A stretch of 41,431 bases of DNA from Kitasatospora aureofaciens (lineage in GTDB: Bacteria; Actinomycetota; Actinomycetes; Streptomycetales; Streptomycetaceae): positions 1 through 41,431 of the forward strand of contig NZ_JPRF03000056.1 of NCBI RefSeq assembly GCF_001188955.3, given 5' to 3'. The notes under the pieces were generated by a model, which was not told the origin of the DNA, searched no databases, and was given only the letters and a program-made list of their open reading frames with translations. This document shows positions 33,089 to 41,357 of this stretch, in pieces (the stretch's first letter is position 1; the number at the start of each line of letters is the position of its first letter). The position numbers and the translations under genes were made by a program.

Positions 33089-34879
33089 TCAGTTGGTCCG
33101 GGTGTTGGTGAGGTGCAGACCGATGTAGCCGACGTAGATCCGGCCACTGCCGGAGCAGTCGTCCAGGTAGTGCAGCCGGGGTGCGGTACGGCCGCCGCCG
33201 ATCCTCAGGTGTGCGCCCATGAACGCGCGCCGGGAGGCGTCCACGCATTCCGGTACCGGCAGCATCCGTTCGCGCTTCCACTTGGTGTGACTGAACACCG
33301 TCCGGGACTCGCCGCGCACCGCCTTGCGGGGCGGGAACCGGTGGCAGCCGTCCGGCGTGTGCTCGCACCACTGCTTGAAGTCCCCGCCGGCAGCGCCGCG
33401 CACGGCCGCCTCCGCGTACTCCTGCAGAGCCGTCAGGCCGTCCCAGGCGAGCCGGGCCCAGCCGGCGCCCACGCACTGGAGCCCGTCCAGGGCGAGCGCG
33501 CTCTTCTGGTCGCCGGTGAAGGTGAGCAGCGGGAACTCCCCGATCCTGGCGAGGAGTTCGGTGAAGGTCTCGGGCTTGACTGGGCGCCCGGCGGACTGGG
33601 CGGCACCACGACGGCCGACGGCGCCCGGGCCGCTGCAGTGACGGCCGGCCAGGACACCTCGGGTGCCGGCGCGCAGGCGGACCTCGTGGGCTTCCCTGAT
33701 CTGACCACGGTCGCGACGCTCCAGGCGGAGGGTGTGCCGGACCCGCTCGAGCTCGTCGGCCCTGGCCTGCTGCTCGGCGCGGTCCTGCTGTTCCTCGCGA
33801 GCCAGCGCGGCCAGTTCGGCGACCGGATCGACGGCCCGGTCCACGGCCGCAGCCGTACTCGCACCCGCACCCGTGCCCGCGGGCACGGCCACGGTCGTCC
33901 GCTCGACGGCCGGGCGCAGCTGCGGCGGCGGGACGCGCAGCACCGGGACGGCGGCCAGCGTCGGCGGCAGCGGCTGGTCGGCGGCGAGGCGGCGAGGCTC
34001 CCGGGCGAGCAGCCCGGCGGCACCGCGGAGGTCCTGCTCTATTCGGCCCCGGGCGAGCACCGGGTGCCGGACGCCGTCCTGCCGGGAGGCCGGGTCGACC
34101 TCGGGCAGGTAGGTGCGCACCGCACCGCCGTACACGGTGTGGTACTCCAGCGCGACGTTGAACCCGGTGCGGGCGCCCGGATCCAGCACGTAGGCGTTGG
34201 CGAGACCGGGCAGCTGCCGGCAGAGCGGGCGGACCACCTCCTGGACCCAGTGGTCGAGCGGGAGGTTCACCGGGACGCTGGCGACCACGGTGGGCAGCCG
34301 GCGCTCCGGGTCGCACAGCTCGTCGATCAGGTCGTCGACCTCGTCGGCCGTGATCACCCGGGGGGCGGAGTGGACGGCGGCCGGGCCGTCGGCGGCGTCC
34401 AGCAGCGGGAGCAGCGTGCGGGCGAGTTCGGGGACCGGCACCCGGCAGGGGGTGCGCACACCGCTGCCGGTGCTGTGGGTCTCGGCCTCCAGCCGGAACC
34501 AGGTCGGGCCTCCCACGCCGGTGGCCACGGTGAGGGTGAGCTGCCGGGTGCCGTGCGGGGCCGGGGTGCGCAGGCGGCGGCGGTCGTAGCGACCGGCGCC
34601 CGGGCCGCCGCGCAGCGGCCCGTGGTCACGGTCCAGTAGGACGCGCTCGCCCAGGCGCAGGCGCTCGGCGGCGGGAGGCGCTCCCGCGGCGGCGTCGGAG
34701 GTGGGTGGCGGCTCCTCGCAGCCCTCCTGCTTCAGCCAGGAGGCGAGCTGCTCGTCGGCCAGGGCGACGGCGTCGGCGTGCGGGAGGGCGGTGGTGACGG
34801 TCATCCGGTAGGGCGTCGCGGGGCCGCGGGCGCCGGGTAGGACGGCACCGGCGGACGACGGCGAGCGGTCTGAGGTCAT
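33089..34879 (-). CDS. Unrecognised 596-residue protein, candidate conflict-system partner
   Basis: 596 residues from the second ATG (34879), six bases after GGAGGT. I cannot assign a family. Residues 25-130 are a mixed alpha/beta region with WLKQEG and a TWFRLEAE strand. Residues 175-300 form a well-ordered block (ADEVDDLIDELCDPERRLP, YVLDPGARTGFNVALEYHTV, GGAVRTYLPEVDP, DGVRHPVLARGRI). Residues 350-400 are a charged coiled coil (REEQQDRAEQQARADELERV). Residues 435-596 are another compact block ending PRLHYLDD ... IYVGYIGLHLTNTRTN. I recall similar architectures in uncharacterised actinobacterial proteins. No membrane helix or signal peptide is seen. The Mrr-like gene follows on the same strand, suggesting a two-gene unit. 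Confidence 0.65.
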   Translation of the reverse strand: MTSDRSPSSAGAVLPGARGPATPYRMTVTTALPHADAVALADEQLASWLKQEGCEEPPPTSDAAAGAPPAAERLRLGERVLLDRDHGPLRGGPGAGRYDRRRLRTPAPHGTRQLTLTVATGVGGPTWFRLEAETHSTGSGVRTPCRVPVPELARTLLPLLDAADGPAAVHSAPRVITADEVDDLIDELCDPERRLPTVVASVPVNLPLDHWVQEVVRPLCRQLPGLANAYVLDPGARTGFNVALEYHTVYGGAVRTYLPEVDPASRQDGVRHPVLARGRIEQDLRGAAGLLAREPRRLAADQPLPPTLAAVPVLRVPPPQLRPAVERTTVAVPAGTGAGASTAAAVDRAVDPVAELAALAREEQQDRAEQQARADELERVRHTLRLERRDRGQIREAHEVRLRAGTRGVLAGRHCSGPGAVGRRGAAQSAGRPVKPETFTELLARIGEFPLLTFTGDQKSALALDGLQCVGAGWARLAWDGLTALQEYAEAAVRGAAGGDFKQWCEHTPDGCHRFPPRKAVRGESRTVFSHTKWKRERMLPVPECVDASRRAFMGAHLRIGGGRTAPRLHYLDDCSGSGRIYVGYIGLHLTNTRTN

Positions 34880-34971
34880 GCGCATACCTCCGTGGTGCGG
34901 GGTGGGGTCTGTTGTCCTCCATCGATGGATTTCGTCCGGTTCGGCCGGATCCTTGCCCAGGAAACGCCACG

Positions 34972-34999
34972 GCCCGGAGCGGAAGTTCCAACTCCGGGC
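34972..34999 (-). terminator. Hairpin downstream of the IMPACT gene
   Basis: GCCCGGAG (34972-34979) and CTCCGGGC (34992-34999), with an inner GGAA/TTCC pairing. It lies 90 bases past the YigZ-like stop and upstream of the unknown gene. Confidence 0.6.
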
Positions 35000-35088
35000 T
35001 ACGACACTACGTTCGGGTGAATCTGTTCAAGCCGTCTTCCGCGTGGCACAACCGCTCGGCTACGAAAGGCGACCCGGTGGGCCTGGCC

Positions 35089-35745
35089 TCAGACCGGCAC
35101 CTCGACGTAGGTGCGGCCGGCCGGCACCGCCACCGCCGTACCGCCGGTCGCCTCGGCCAGCCAGGTGTGGAACCCCGCCACCTCCGGCTCCGGCACGCCC
35201 ACCTCGATCCGCACCCCGGCCGCCTCGTAGGCGAGGTCGCTCACCGCGTACCCGGCGGCCCGCAGGTCGTTCTCCACCCGCCCGGCGCGCACGTGGTCCG
35301 CCGTCACCGCGAGCAGTGCGACCGGTCGCCGCTCCAGCAGGCCGACCTCGTCGACCGCCTCCGACACCGCGTTCCCGTAGGCCCGCACCAGGCCGCCCGC
35401 GCCGAGCTTGATCCCGCCGAAGTACCTGGTCACCACGGCGACGGTGTCGGTCAGGCCCCGTCGGCGCAGCACCTCCAGCATCGGCACCCCGGCCGTGCCG
35501 CCGGGCTCGCCGTCGTCGCTGGAGCGCTCGCGGCGCTGGTCGTCGCCGACCACGAAGGCGGTGCAGTTGTGCCGGGCGTCCCAGTACTGCTTGCGGATGC
35601 CGGCGATGAAGGCCTGCGCCTCGTCCTCGTCGGAGACCCGGGCGAGGTGGCAGATGAAGCGGGACTTCTTGATCTCGGTCTCGTGGCTGCCGGCCCGCCG
35701 GATGGTGAGGTACGGCCTGGTGGTCGGTTCCGGCGTGGCGGACAT
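35089..35745 (-). CDS. IMPACT/YigZ family protein (UPF0029)
   Basis: 218 residues from the ATG at 35745. The N-terminal IMPACT domain holds KKSRFICHLARVSDEDEAQAFI, WDARHNCTAFVVG, SSDDGEPGGTAGVPMLEVL and VTRYFGGIKLGAGGLVRAYG. The C-terminal DUF1949-like half follows. The bacterial family is widespread with roles proposed in protein quality control or translation, none firmly established. It sits alone between the unknown gene and the aldolase-like gene. Confidence 0.95.
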   Translation of the reverse strand: MSATPEPTTRPYLTIRRAGSHETEIKKSRFICHLARVSDEDEAQAFIAGIRKQYWDARHNCTAFVVGDDQRRERSSDDGEPGGTAGVPMLEVLRRRGLTDTVAVVTRYFGGIKLGAGGLVRAYGNAVSEAVDEVGLLERRPVALLAVTADHVRAGRVENDLRAAGYAVSDLAYEAAGVRIEVGVPEPEVAGFHTWLAEATGGTAVAVPAGRTYVEVPV

Positions 35746-35902
35746 GGCGCGGTGGTTCTCCCGGGAACGGCGACGGCTGGCGGCGCGCACCCCGGAGGGT
35801 TCCGGGGCGGCACCGCCAGCCTAGTTGGCGCGCGGCCGCGGGGTCCGCGGCCGCCGGTTGCGGCCGGGACGGTGCGGTGGCCGGGGGCTCAGCAGCCGGG
35901 GC

Positions 35903-37192
35903 TCAGCGGCCGGCGAGCGCGTCCAGGCGGGCGCGGTCCAGACCGGTCAGCGCGGTGAACTCGGCCGGGTCGACGGCGCCGCAGTCGAGGCCGCGCAGCA
36001 GGTAGCCGCTGAGGGCCCGGGCGGTGGCCGGCTCGTCCATCACGTCGCCGCCCGCCTTGGCGACGTACGCGGCCAGCCTGGCGGCGGCCGCCGCCAGACC
36101 CTCGCGGTAGAAGGAGTACACCGCGACGTAGCGGGTCGGCAGGTGCGCCGGGTGCATGTCCCAGCCCTGGTAGTAGGCGCGGGCCAGGGAGCGGCGGACC
36201 AGGTCGTGGTGGAGCTTCCAGGCGGCGTGCACCTGCTCGGTGGAGCCGGTGGGGATCACGTTGGTCGAGCCGTCGGAGAGCCGGACCCCGGTGCCGGCCG
36301 CCGCCACCTGCATGACCGCCTTGGCGTGGTCGGCGACCGGGTGGTCCATGCTCTGGTGGGCCGCGCTGACGCCGCAGGAGGCGCTGTAGTCGAAGGTGCC
36401 GTAGTGCAGGCCGGTGGCGCGACCCTCGGCGGCCTCGATCATGAGGGCGACGGTGGCCCGGCCGTCCGGGCCGAGGATCGCCTGGGTGGTCTCGATCTGG
36501 ATCTCGAAGCCGATCCGGCCGGCGGGCAGCCCGGCCCGGCGCTCGAAGTCCTCCAGCAGCCGGACCAGCGCGGTCACCTGCTCGGCGTAGGTGACCTTGG
36601 GGAGGGTCAGCACCAGGCCCTCGGGCAGGCCGCCGTTCGCCAGCAGGGTGGCGAGGAACAGCTCCAGGGTGCGGATGCCGCGGGCGCGGACGGGCGCCTC
36701 CATGCACTTGATCCGGATGCCGAGGTACGGCGGCGCGCCGCCCTCGGCCACCGCGGCGGCGACCAGTTCGGCGGTCCGGACGGCGGCGGCGTCCTCCTCG
36801 GCGTCCGGGCGGGGGCCGTATCCGTCCTCGAAGTCGATCCGCAGGTCCTCGATCGGCTCGCGCTCCAGCTTGGCGCGCACCCGGGCGTGCACGTCGGCGA
36901 GCAGCGCGTCGTCGGCGACGCCGAGGGCGCGGGCCAGCTCGGCGGGGGTGCCGGCGTGGGTGTCGAAGGCCTCCAGGGCCTGGCGGCCCCACTCCCGTAC
37001 GGTGTCGGCGCCGAAGGCGTCGGCGGGGACGTAGACGGTGTGCACCGGCTGCCGGGTGCCGGAGTCGCCCGGGTAGCGGCGCGCCAGGTCCGCGTCCACC
37101 GGGGCGAGCAGCGCCTCCACGGCGTCGCGGGCGGCGGCGGAGAAGGAGGCTCCGCCGGTCGCTCCGGTTCCGTCGACCTCGACCTGCGACAT
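35903..37192 (-). CDS. DUF6986 aldolase/citrate-lyase-like protein
   Basis: 429 residues from the ATG at 37192, six bases after GGAGGA; a GTG two codons earlier is less likely. The sequence fits the HpcH/HpaI and citrate lyase beta superfamily: LRIDFEDGYGPRPDAEED supplies the acidic metal-binding strand, then LGIRIKCMEAPVRARGIRTLE, LVLTLPKV and FEIQIETTQAI. The family is found in actinobacteria beside allantoin/glyoxylate genes; here no such genes are adjacent. It may cleave or form a C-C bond in a glyoxylate-linked pathway. A strong palindrome lies just upstream of the start. Confidence 0.86.
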   Translation of the reverse strand: MSQVEVDGTGATGGASFSAAARDAVEALLAPVDADLARRYPGDSGTRQPVHTVYVPADAFGADTVREWGRQALEAFDTHAGTPAELARALGVADDALLADVHARVRAKLEREPIEDLRIDFEDGYGPRPDAEEDAAAVRTAELVAAAVAEGGAPPYLGIRIKCMEAPVRARGIRTLELFLATLLANGGLPEGLVLTLPKVTYAEQVTALVRLLEDFERRAGLPAGRIGFEIQIETTQAILGPDGRATVALMIEAAEGRATGLHYGTFDYSASCGVSAAHQSMDHPVADHAKAVMQVAAAGTGVRLSDGSTNVIPTGSTEQVHAAWKLHHDLVRRSLARAYYQGWDMHPAHLPTRYVAVYSFYREGLAAAAARLAAYVAKAGGDVMDEPATARALSGYLLRGLDCGAVDPAEFTALTGLDRARLDALAGR

Positions 37193-37216
37193 CCGCACTC
37201 CTCCGTGCCGAACCAG

Positions 37217-37239
37217 CGCTTCAACAATTTGTTGATGCG
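37217..37239. promoter_or_regulatory. Palindromic operator upstream of the aldolase-like gene
   Basis: TCAACAA-T-TTGTTGA at 37221-37235 is a perfect 7-bp-arm palindrome. It extends to CGC/GCG on both flanks with one mismatched pair each side, 25-47 bases before the ATG. AT-rich in GC-rich DNA, it is likely a repressor or activator site (GntR- or IclR-type regulators use similar arms). Confidence 0.75.
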
Positions 37240-37307
37240 AAGGTAGCTCCGGCGGGTTCGGGCGTCAATGGCCGACCGAGCGGTGGACGGAGGGTGTCGG
37301 CGCGGGC

Positions 37308-38930
37308 TCAGTCCCTTCCGGCGGCGGCGTAGCGGTCACGCAGCTGCGGGTAGAGCTCGGCGACCTCCTTGGGGTGGACCGAGCCGTCCGGCCCCTTGCC
37401 GGTGATCCCGTACTCGGCGGTCAGCCAGGCGGCGAGGCGCGGGGGGTCCGGCTGGTGGCCGTGGTTGTCGATGTAGGAGACCAGGGCGTCGTAGGCGGTG
37501 TCCTGGTCGAGCGGCACCGTCTCCGGGTGGAGTTCGGACTGGCCGGCTTGGGCGGGCTCCTCGGCCGGAACGGGCTGCTCGGGCTGGGCGTGGTGCTCGC
37601 CCTGGGCGGCCGACTGGCGGTACTGCGGGTCGACGGTCGGCTCGGCCTGCGGCTGCGGGGCGGTCGGGTGCTGGGACTGCGACCGGGGCGCGGGGGCCGT
37701 GTGGGCGGGCTCATCGGCGGCCGGGCGCGGGGGCTTGAACCACGGCGAGGCCTGGCCGGGCACCCGCCCGCCCGGGGCCGGGTCGGCCGAGTGGCCGGTG
37801 GTGCGGACCGGGCGAGCGGTCCAGACGTTCAGCTCCTCGTCACGCGGCTGCGGGGCGTTGTCCGCCGCCTGCTCTGGCTCCTGGGCGGCGCGCAGCCGGA
37901 CGGCGTGCAGCTTCGCCAGCATCGGCGCGGCGACCTCGGGCGACAGCGGAGCGGCGGCTGCGGGGGTCTGGGCCTGGGGCTGGGGCTGGTCCTGGACGGG
38001 GTGCCCGGTCGGGGCCGACTCGGGCTGGGCCTGCGGAGGCTGGACCTGCTGGGGCCCAGCCTGCGGGGGCCCTGCCTGCTGAGCCGCCGGCGGCCGGGCT
38101 CCGGCAGGAGCGGCAGCGGGGGCAGCGGCCGGGTTGCCGACCGCGGGAGCCGCCGGGGCGATGGCCACCGCGGCCAGGTTCTGCTCGGTCGGGGTTTCGA
38201 GCTCCTGGGGCCCCTGCTCCACCAGAACCTCCTTGGCCTCGCGCTCGCGGGCCTCCTCGTCCAACCGGTCGAGCAGCGACGGGTCCAGGGGGACGCCGAA
38301 CTTGGCGAGCTTGAGCGGCAGCAGCGCCTGGATCGGGGCCGAGCGGCGCCAGCCGCGGCCGTAGCGGAACCGCAGCTGCGCCCGGTAGACCAGCCGGTTC
38401 TGCTCGAGCCGGATGACCTCGTCGTAGGAGCGGAGCTCCCACAGCTTCATCCGCCGCCAGAGCCGGAAGGTCGGCACCGGGGAGAGCAACCAGCGCATCA
38501 CCCGGACCGACTCCATGTGGCGGTCCGCGGTGATCGCCGCGATCCGGCCGACCGCGTGCCGAGAGGCCTCGACCACGACGACGAAGAGCACCGGGATGAC
38601 GGCGTGCATCCCCATGCCGAGCGGGTCGCCCCAGGAGGCGGCCGCGTTGAAGGCGATGGTGGCGACGGTCAGCAGCCAGGCGGTCTGACGCAGCATCGGG
38701 AAGGGGATCCGCAGCCAGGTCAGCACCAGGTCGAGAGCGAGGAGCACGACGATGCCCGCGTCGACGCCGATCGGGAAGGCGTAGGAGAAGGCACCGAAAC
38801 CTTTCTCCATGGCCAGCTCGCGCACCGCGTTGTACGAGCCCGCGAAGCCGATGCCCGAGATAATGCAGGCGCCGGCCGCGACCAGGCCGAGCAGGCCGCG
38901 ATGAGCCTTGGTGAGCGTTGGGCGTGCCAT
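37308..38930 (-). CDS. DUF2637 (Spd-like) membrane protein
   Basis: 540 residues from the ATG at 38930. Four N-terminal membrane helices (within about residues 10-140; GLLGLVAAGACIISGIGFAG, IGVDAGIVVLLALDLVL, LLTVATIAFNAAASWG, AVIPVLFVVVVEASRHAV) match DUF2637. This domain occurs in the spread (Spd) proteins of Streptomyces plasmids and integrative elements and in chromosomal relatives. A cytoplasmic region, a Pro/Gln/Ala-rich linker of about 250 residues and a conserved C-terminal helical domain (TAYDALVSYIDNHGHQ ... GPDGSVHPKEVAELYPQLRDRY) follow. No transfer genes are linked. It lies downstream of the response regulator gene with 196 bases between. Confidence 0.85.
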   Translation of the reverse strand: MARPTLTKAHRGLLGLVAAGACIISGIGFAGSYNAVRELAMEKGFGAFSYAFPIGVDAGIVVLLALDLVLTWLRIPFPMLRQTAWLLTVATIAFNAAASWGDPLGMGMHAVIPVLFVVVVEASRHAVGRIAAITADRHMESVRVMRWLLSPVPTFRLWRRMKLWELRSYDEVIRLEQNRLVYRAQLRFRYGRGWRRSAPIQALLPLKLAKFGVPLDPSLLDRLDEEAREREAKEVLVEQGPQELETPTEQNLAAVAIAPAAPAVGNPAAAPAAAPAGARPPAAQQAGPPQAGPQQVQPPQAQPESAPTGHPVQDQPQPQAQTPAAAAPLSPEVAAPMLAKLHAVRLRAAQEPEQAADNAPQPRDEELNVWTARPVRTTGHSADPAPGGRVPGQASPWFKPPRPAADEPAHTAPAPRSQSQHPTAPQPQAEPTVDPQYRQSAAQGEHHAQPEQPVPAEEPAQAGQSELHPETVPLDQDTAYDALVSYIDNHGHQPDPPRLAAWLTAEYGITGKGPDGSVHPKEVAELYPQLRDRYAAAGRD

Positions 38931-39126
38931 TACGTCTATCAACCCCTGGATGTCGGCTGCTGCCGTACGGGCCTCGGCTGCCGGTTCCCGTCAGTCGGGC
39001 CGCCGGACGGCTGAGCAACCTCCGGGCTCGGCCCACCGGAGTTTACTCGTACGCCTGTTCCGGCTCTTCCGCAGCCTGGAGTGTCGCCGTACGGGCCGCC
39101 GCCGGGCGTCCGGGCCGGTCGGGCCG

Positions 39127-39792
39127 TCAGCCGCTCTGCCCCGCGGTTCCGTTGAGGTAGGCGAGGACGGCCATCACCCGGCGGTTGGCATCCTCGTCCG
39201 GGGCAAGTTCGAGCTTGCTGAAGATGTTCGCGATGTGCTTGGCCACTGCGCCGTCGCTCACCGACAGGCGGGCAGCGATCGCCGAGTTGGAACAGCCCTC
39301 GGCCATCAGCTCCAGCACCTCGCGCTCGCGCGGGGACAGCCCGAGCAGCGGGCCGGGCCGGCGCGAGGTGGTCTGCATCAGCTGGGCGATCACGTCCGGG
39401 TCCATCGCCGTGCCGCCCGCGGCCACCCGACGGACGGCGTCGATGAACTGCGCCGCGTTGAAGACCCGGTCCTTCAGCAGGTAGCCGATCCCACCCGTGC
39501 CGTCGGCCAGCAACTCCCGGGCATACAGCTGCTGGACGTGCTGGGAGAGCACCAGCACCGGCAGGCCCCGGATCTCCCGGCGCGCCTTGAGCGCGGCCTG
39601 GAGCCCCTCGTCGGTGAGCGTCGGGGGCAGTCGGACGTCCACCACTGCCACGTCCGGGCGGTGGGTCAGCAGCGCCTCCAGCAGCTCGGGACCGGTCTCC
39701 ACCGCGGCCGCGATGGTGAAGCCGTGCGCTTCCAGCAGACGGATCAGGCCTTCGCGGAGGAGGTAGAGGTCCTCGGCGAGGACAACTCGCAC
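39127..39792 (-). CDS. NarL/LuxR-type response regulator
   Basis: 221 residues from a GTG at 39792 with GGAG five bases upstream. The receiver domain has the acidic pair Glu7/Asp8 and the phosphoacceptor Asp52 (VAVVDVRLPP). The C-terminal LuxR-type helix-turn-helix is LSPREREVLELMAEGCSNSAIAARLSVSDGAVAKHIANIFSKL. It overlaps the end of the histidine kinase gene by 49 bases, so the two are co-translated. Targets are unknown. Confidence 0.95.
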   Translation of the reverse strand: MRVVLAEDLYLLREGLIRLLEAHGFTIAAAVETGPELLEALLTHRPDVAVVDVRLPPTLTDEGLQAALKARREIRGLPVLVLSQHVQQLYARELLADGTGGIGYLLKDRVFNAAQFIDAVRRVAAGGTAMDPDVIAQLMQTTSRRPGPLLGLSPREREVLELMAEGCSNSAIAARLSVSDGAVAKHIANIFSKLELAPDEDANRRVMAVLAYLNGTAGQSG

Positions 39793-41153
39793 GGCAACTC
39801 CAAGGTGATGGTGGTAGGACCGCCCGACGTGCTGTCGATGGCGAGGACACCGTCGAAGGTACCCAATCGGCGCTCGATCCCGCGCAGGCCCGTGCCCCGC
39901 GACGGATCCGCCACCCCCACACCGTCGTCCGTCACCGTGATCCGCAGGGAGCCGGCCCGGTACAGGATGTCCACCCAGACCCGTTCCGCCGCCGAGTGCT
40001 TGGCCGCGTTGGCCAGCAACTCGCTGATGCTGAAGTAGGCGGCCGCCTCGACCGGAGCCGGCAGCCGGTCGGGCAGGCTCACGAACACCTCGGTGGGCAG
40101 CGCGCTGTCCAGCGCCAACGCCCGGACTGCGTCGCCGAGTCCGCGTTCGGCGAGCACCGGCGGATGGATGCCGCGAACCAGGTCCCGCAGCTCCTGCAAC
40201 GCCCGGGCGGAGGACTGCCGCGCCTCGGAGAGGAGTTCCCGCGCGGCATCCTGGTCGGTTTCCATCAGGTGCTCGATGGTGCCCAGCGTCATCCCGATCG
40301 CGACCAGCCGCGCCTGGGCGCCGTCGTGCAGATCGCGCTCTATCCGCCGCAGCTCGGCCGCCTGGCTGCCCACCGCGTCCGCCCGGGTCTCGGTCAGCTC
40401 GGCGACCCGCTTCGTCAGCTGGGCGTGCGTCGCCCTGCCGTCCTGGTCCAGCACCCTGCGGGCGACCTCCGCGTACCCGCGCACCGCGTACGGGGCGAGG
40501 AGTATCCCGGCGAGGACCATGCCGATCCCGACCAGCAGGCTCAACGCCATCGACGTCAGTCTCGGGCTCACCGGACCGAACGCGTTCGCCGGCACCGGGC
40601 CGGAGAGGGCGAAGGCCGTGCCCAGCACCAGCAGCAGACCCACCGCACCGCCCAGCGCCAGGACCAGGACGGGGTTCACGACCAGCCAGAGCAGTTCGGC
40701 GCGGGTGGTCCGGTCCCGCAGGCCCCAGTGGACCAGCTGCGCGTACCTCGCGACGGTCCCCGAGCGATGGTAGGAGTAACCCGTCCACCAGTGCCCGCGT
40801 TCGTCCGATTCCAGCTTCGGCAGCGGATCGTAGACCGCCGGCAGGCGGATGCCGTACCAGCGCTGCAGGAACCTGCGCGTGCGGTCCGCGGTCCGACGGA
40901 CGCAGAGGGCAGCCACCGCGGCGCCCACGACAGCCGCGAGCGCGAGGGCCACCAAGGGCGCCGCGTAGTAGTACTCCAGGAACCGGGATGTCACCACCCC
41001 CGAGAAGATCGCGGCCCCCACCGGCAGCACGAAACCCGGCAGCGCGCCCAGCACTGCCTGCGCCAGCCGGCCCAGACCCTGACCGCCGGTCCGGAGCGCC
41101 TCCCGCATCTGCGCACGCACGGACGTGCCGCTCGTACGAATCTCTGTGGTCAC
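39744..41153 (-). CDS. Two-component sensor histidine kinase (HisKA_3 type)
   Basis: 469 residues from a GTG at 41153, five bases after AGGAG; the longer frame is not conserved. The N-terminal part is a putative sensor (YspB/DUF1206-like Sensor domain family not confirmed) with four membrane helices near 40-57, 64-84, 155-183 and 200-224. The dimerisation box is RIERDLHDGAQARLVAIGMTLG with the phosphorylated His276. The HATPase domain has the N box SELLANAAKHS and the G box DDGVGVADPSRGTGLRGIERRL. The pairing with the NarL-type regulator is clear from overlap. The stimulus is unknown; it lies next to the rRNA operon terminator. Confidence 0.94.
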   Translation of the reverse strand: MTTEIRTSGTSVRAQMREALRTGGQGLGRLAQAVLGALPGFVLPVGAAIFSGVVTSRFLEYYYAAPLVALALAAVVGAAVAALCVRRTADRTRRFLQRWYGIRLPAVYDPLPKLESDERGHWWTGYSYHRSGTVARYAQLVHWGLRDRTTRAELLWLVVNPVLVLALGGAVGLLLVLGTAFALSGPVPANAFGPVSPRLTSMALSLLVGIGMVLAGILLAPYAVRGYAEVARRVLDQDGRATHAQLTKRVAELTETRADAVGSQAAELRRIERDLHDGAQARLVAIGMTLGTIEHLMETDQDAARELLSEARQSSARALQELRDLVRGIHPPVLAERGLGDAVRALALDSALPTEVFVSLPDRLPAPVEAAAYFSISELLANAAKHSAAERVWVDILYRAGSLRITVTDDGVGVADPSRGTGLRGIERRLGTFDGVLAIDSTSGGPTTITLELPCELSSPRTSTSSAKA

Positions 41154-41240
41154 GCAAGCTCCTGATGCCGGTACCGATCGTCCTTCATCAGTGTTCACCA
41201 ACGACCCGCTCCGGACATTGGCCATGGCACCCCAATTCCG

Positions 41241-41272
41241 AGGTGGACCTAGGACCACCTGTCGGTGACAGG
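41241..41272. promoter_or_regulatory. Two palindromes upstream of the histidine kinase
   Basis: AGGTGG-A-CCTAGG-A-CCACCT (41241-41260) is an 18/20 matched palindrome, overlapping CCTGTC-GGT-GACAGG (41258-41272). They lie 90-120 bases upstream of the GTG. They could be operators or an RNA hairpin; autoregulation by the response regulator is a hypothesis. Confidence 0.5.
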
Positions 41273-41313
41273 AGCAACACCTGGCTGTTCATGGTCGGAC
41301 GGTCCGGAAATGC

Positions 41314-41348
41314 GAAAAGCCCCTGATCCAAAGGATCAGGGGCTTTTC
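41314..41348 (-). terminator. rRNA operon terminator
   Basis: 16-bp perfect stem (41314-41329/41333-41348) with a 3-base loop, just after the 5S rRNA end on the minus strand; the stem ends in a run of T on that strand (TTTTCGC). Confidence 0.95.
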
Positions 41349-41357
41349 TGAATGATT

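Noticed and set aside
39127..41157. A 676-residue form of the response regulator
   Set aside because: The upstream part is an out-of-frame shadow of the kinase gene; GTG at 39792 with GGAG gives a standard regulator.
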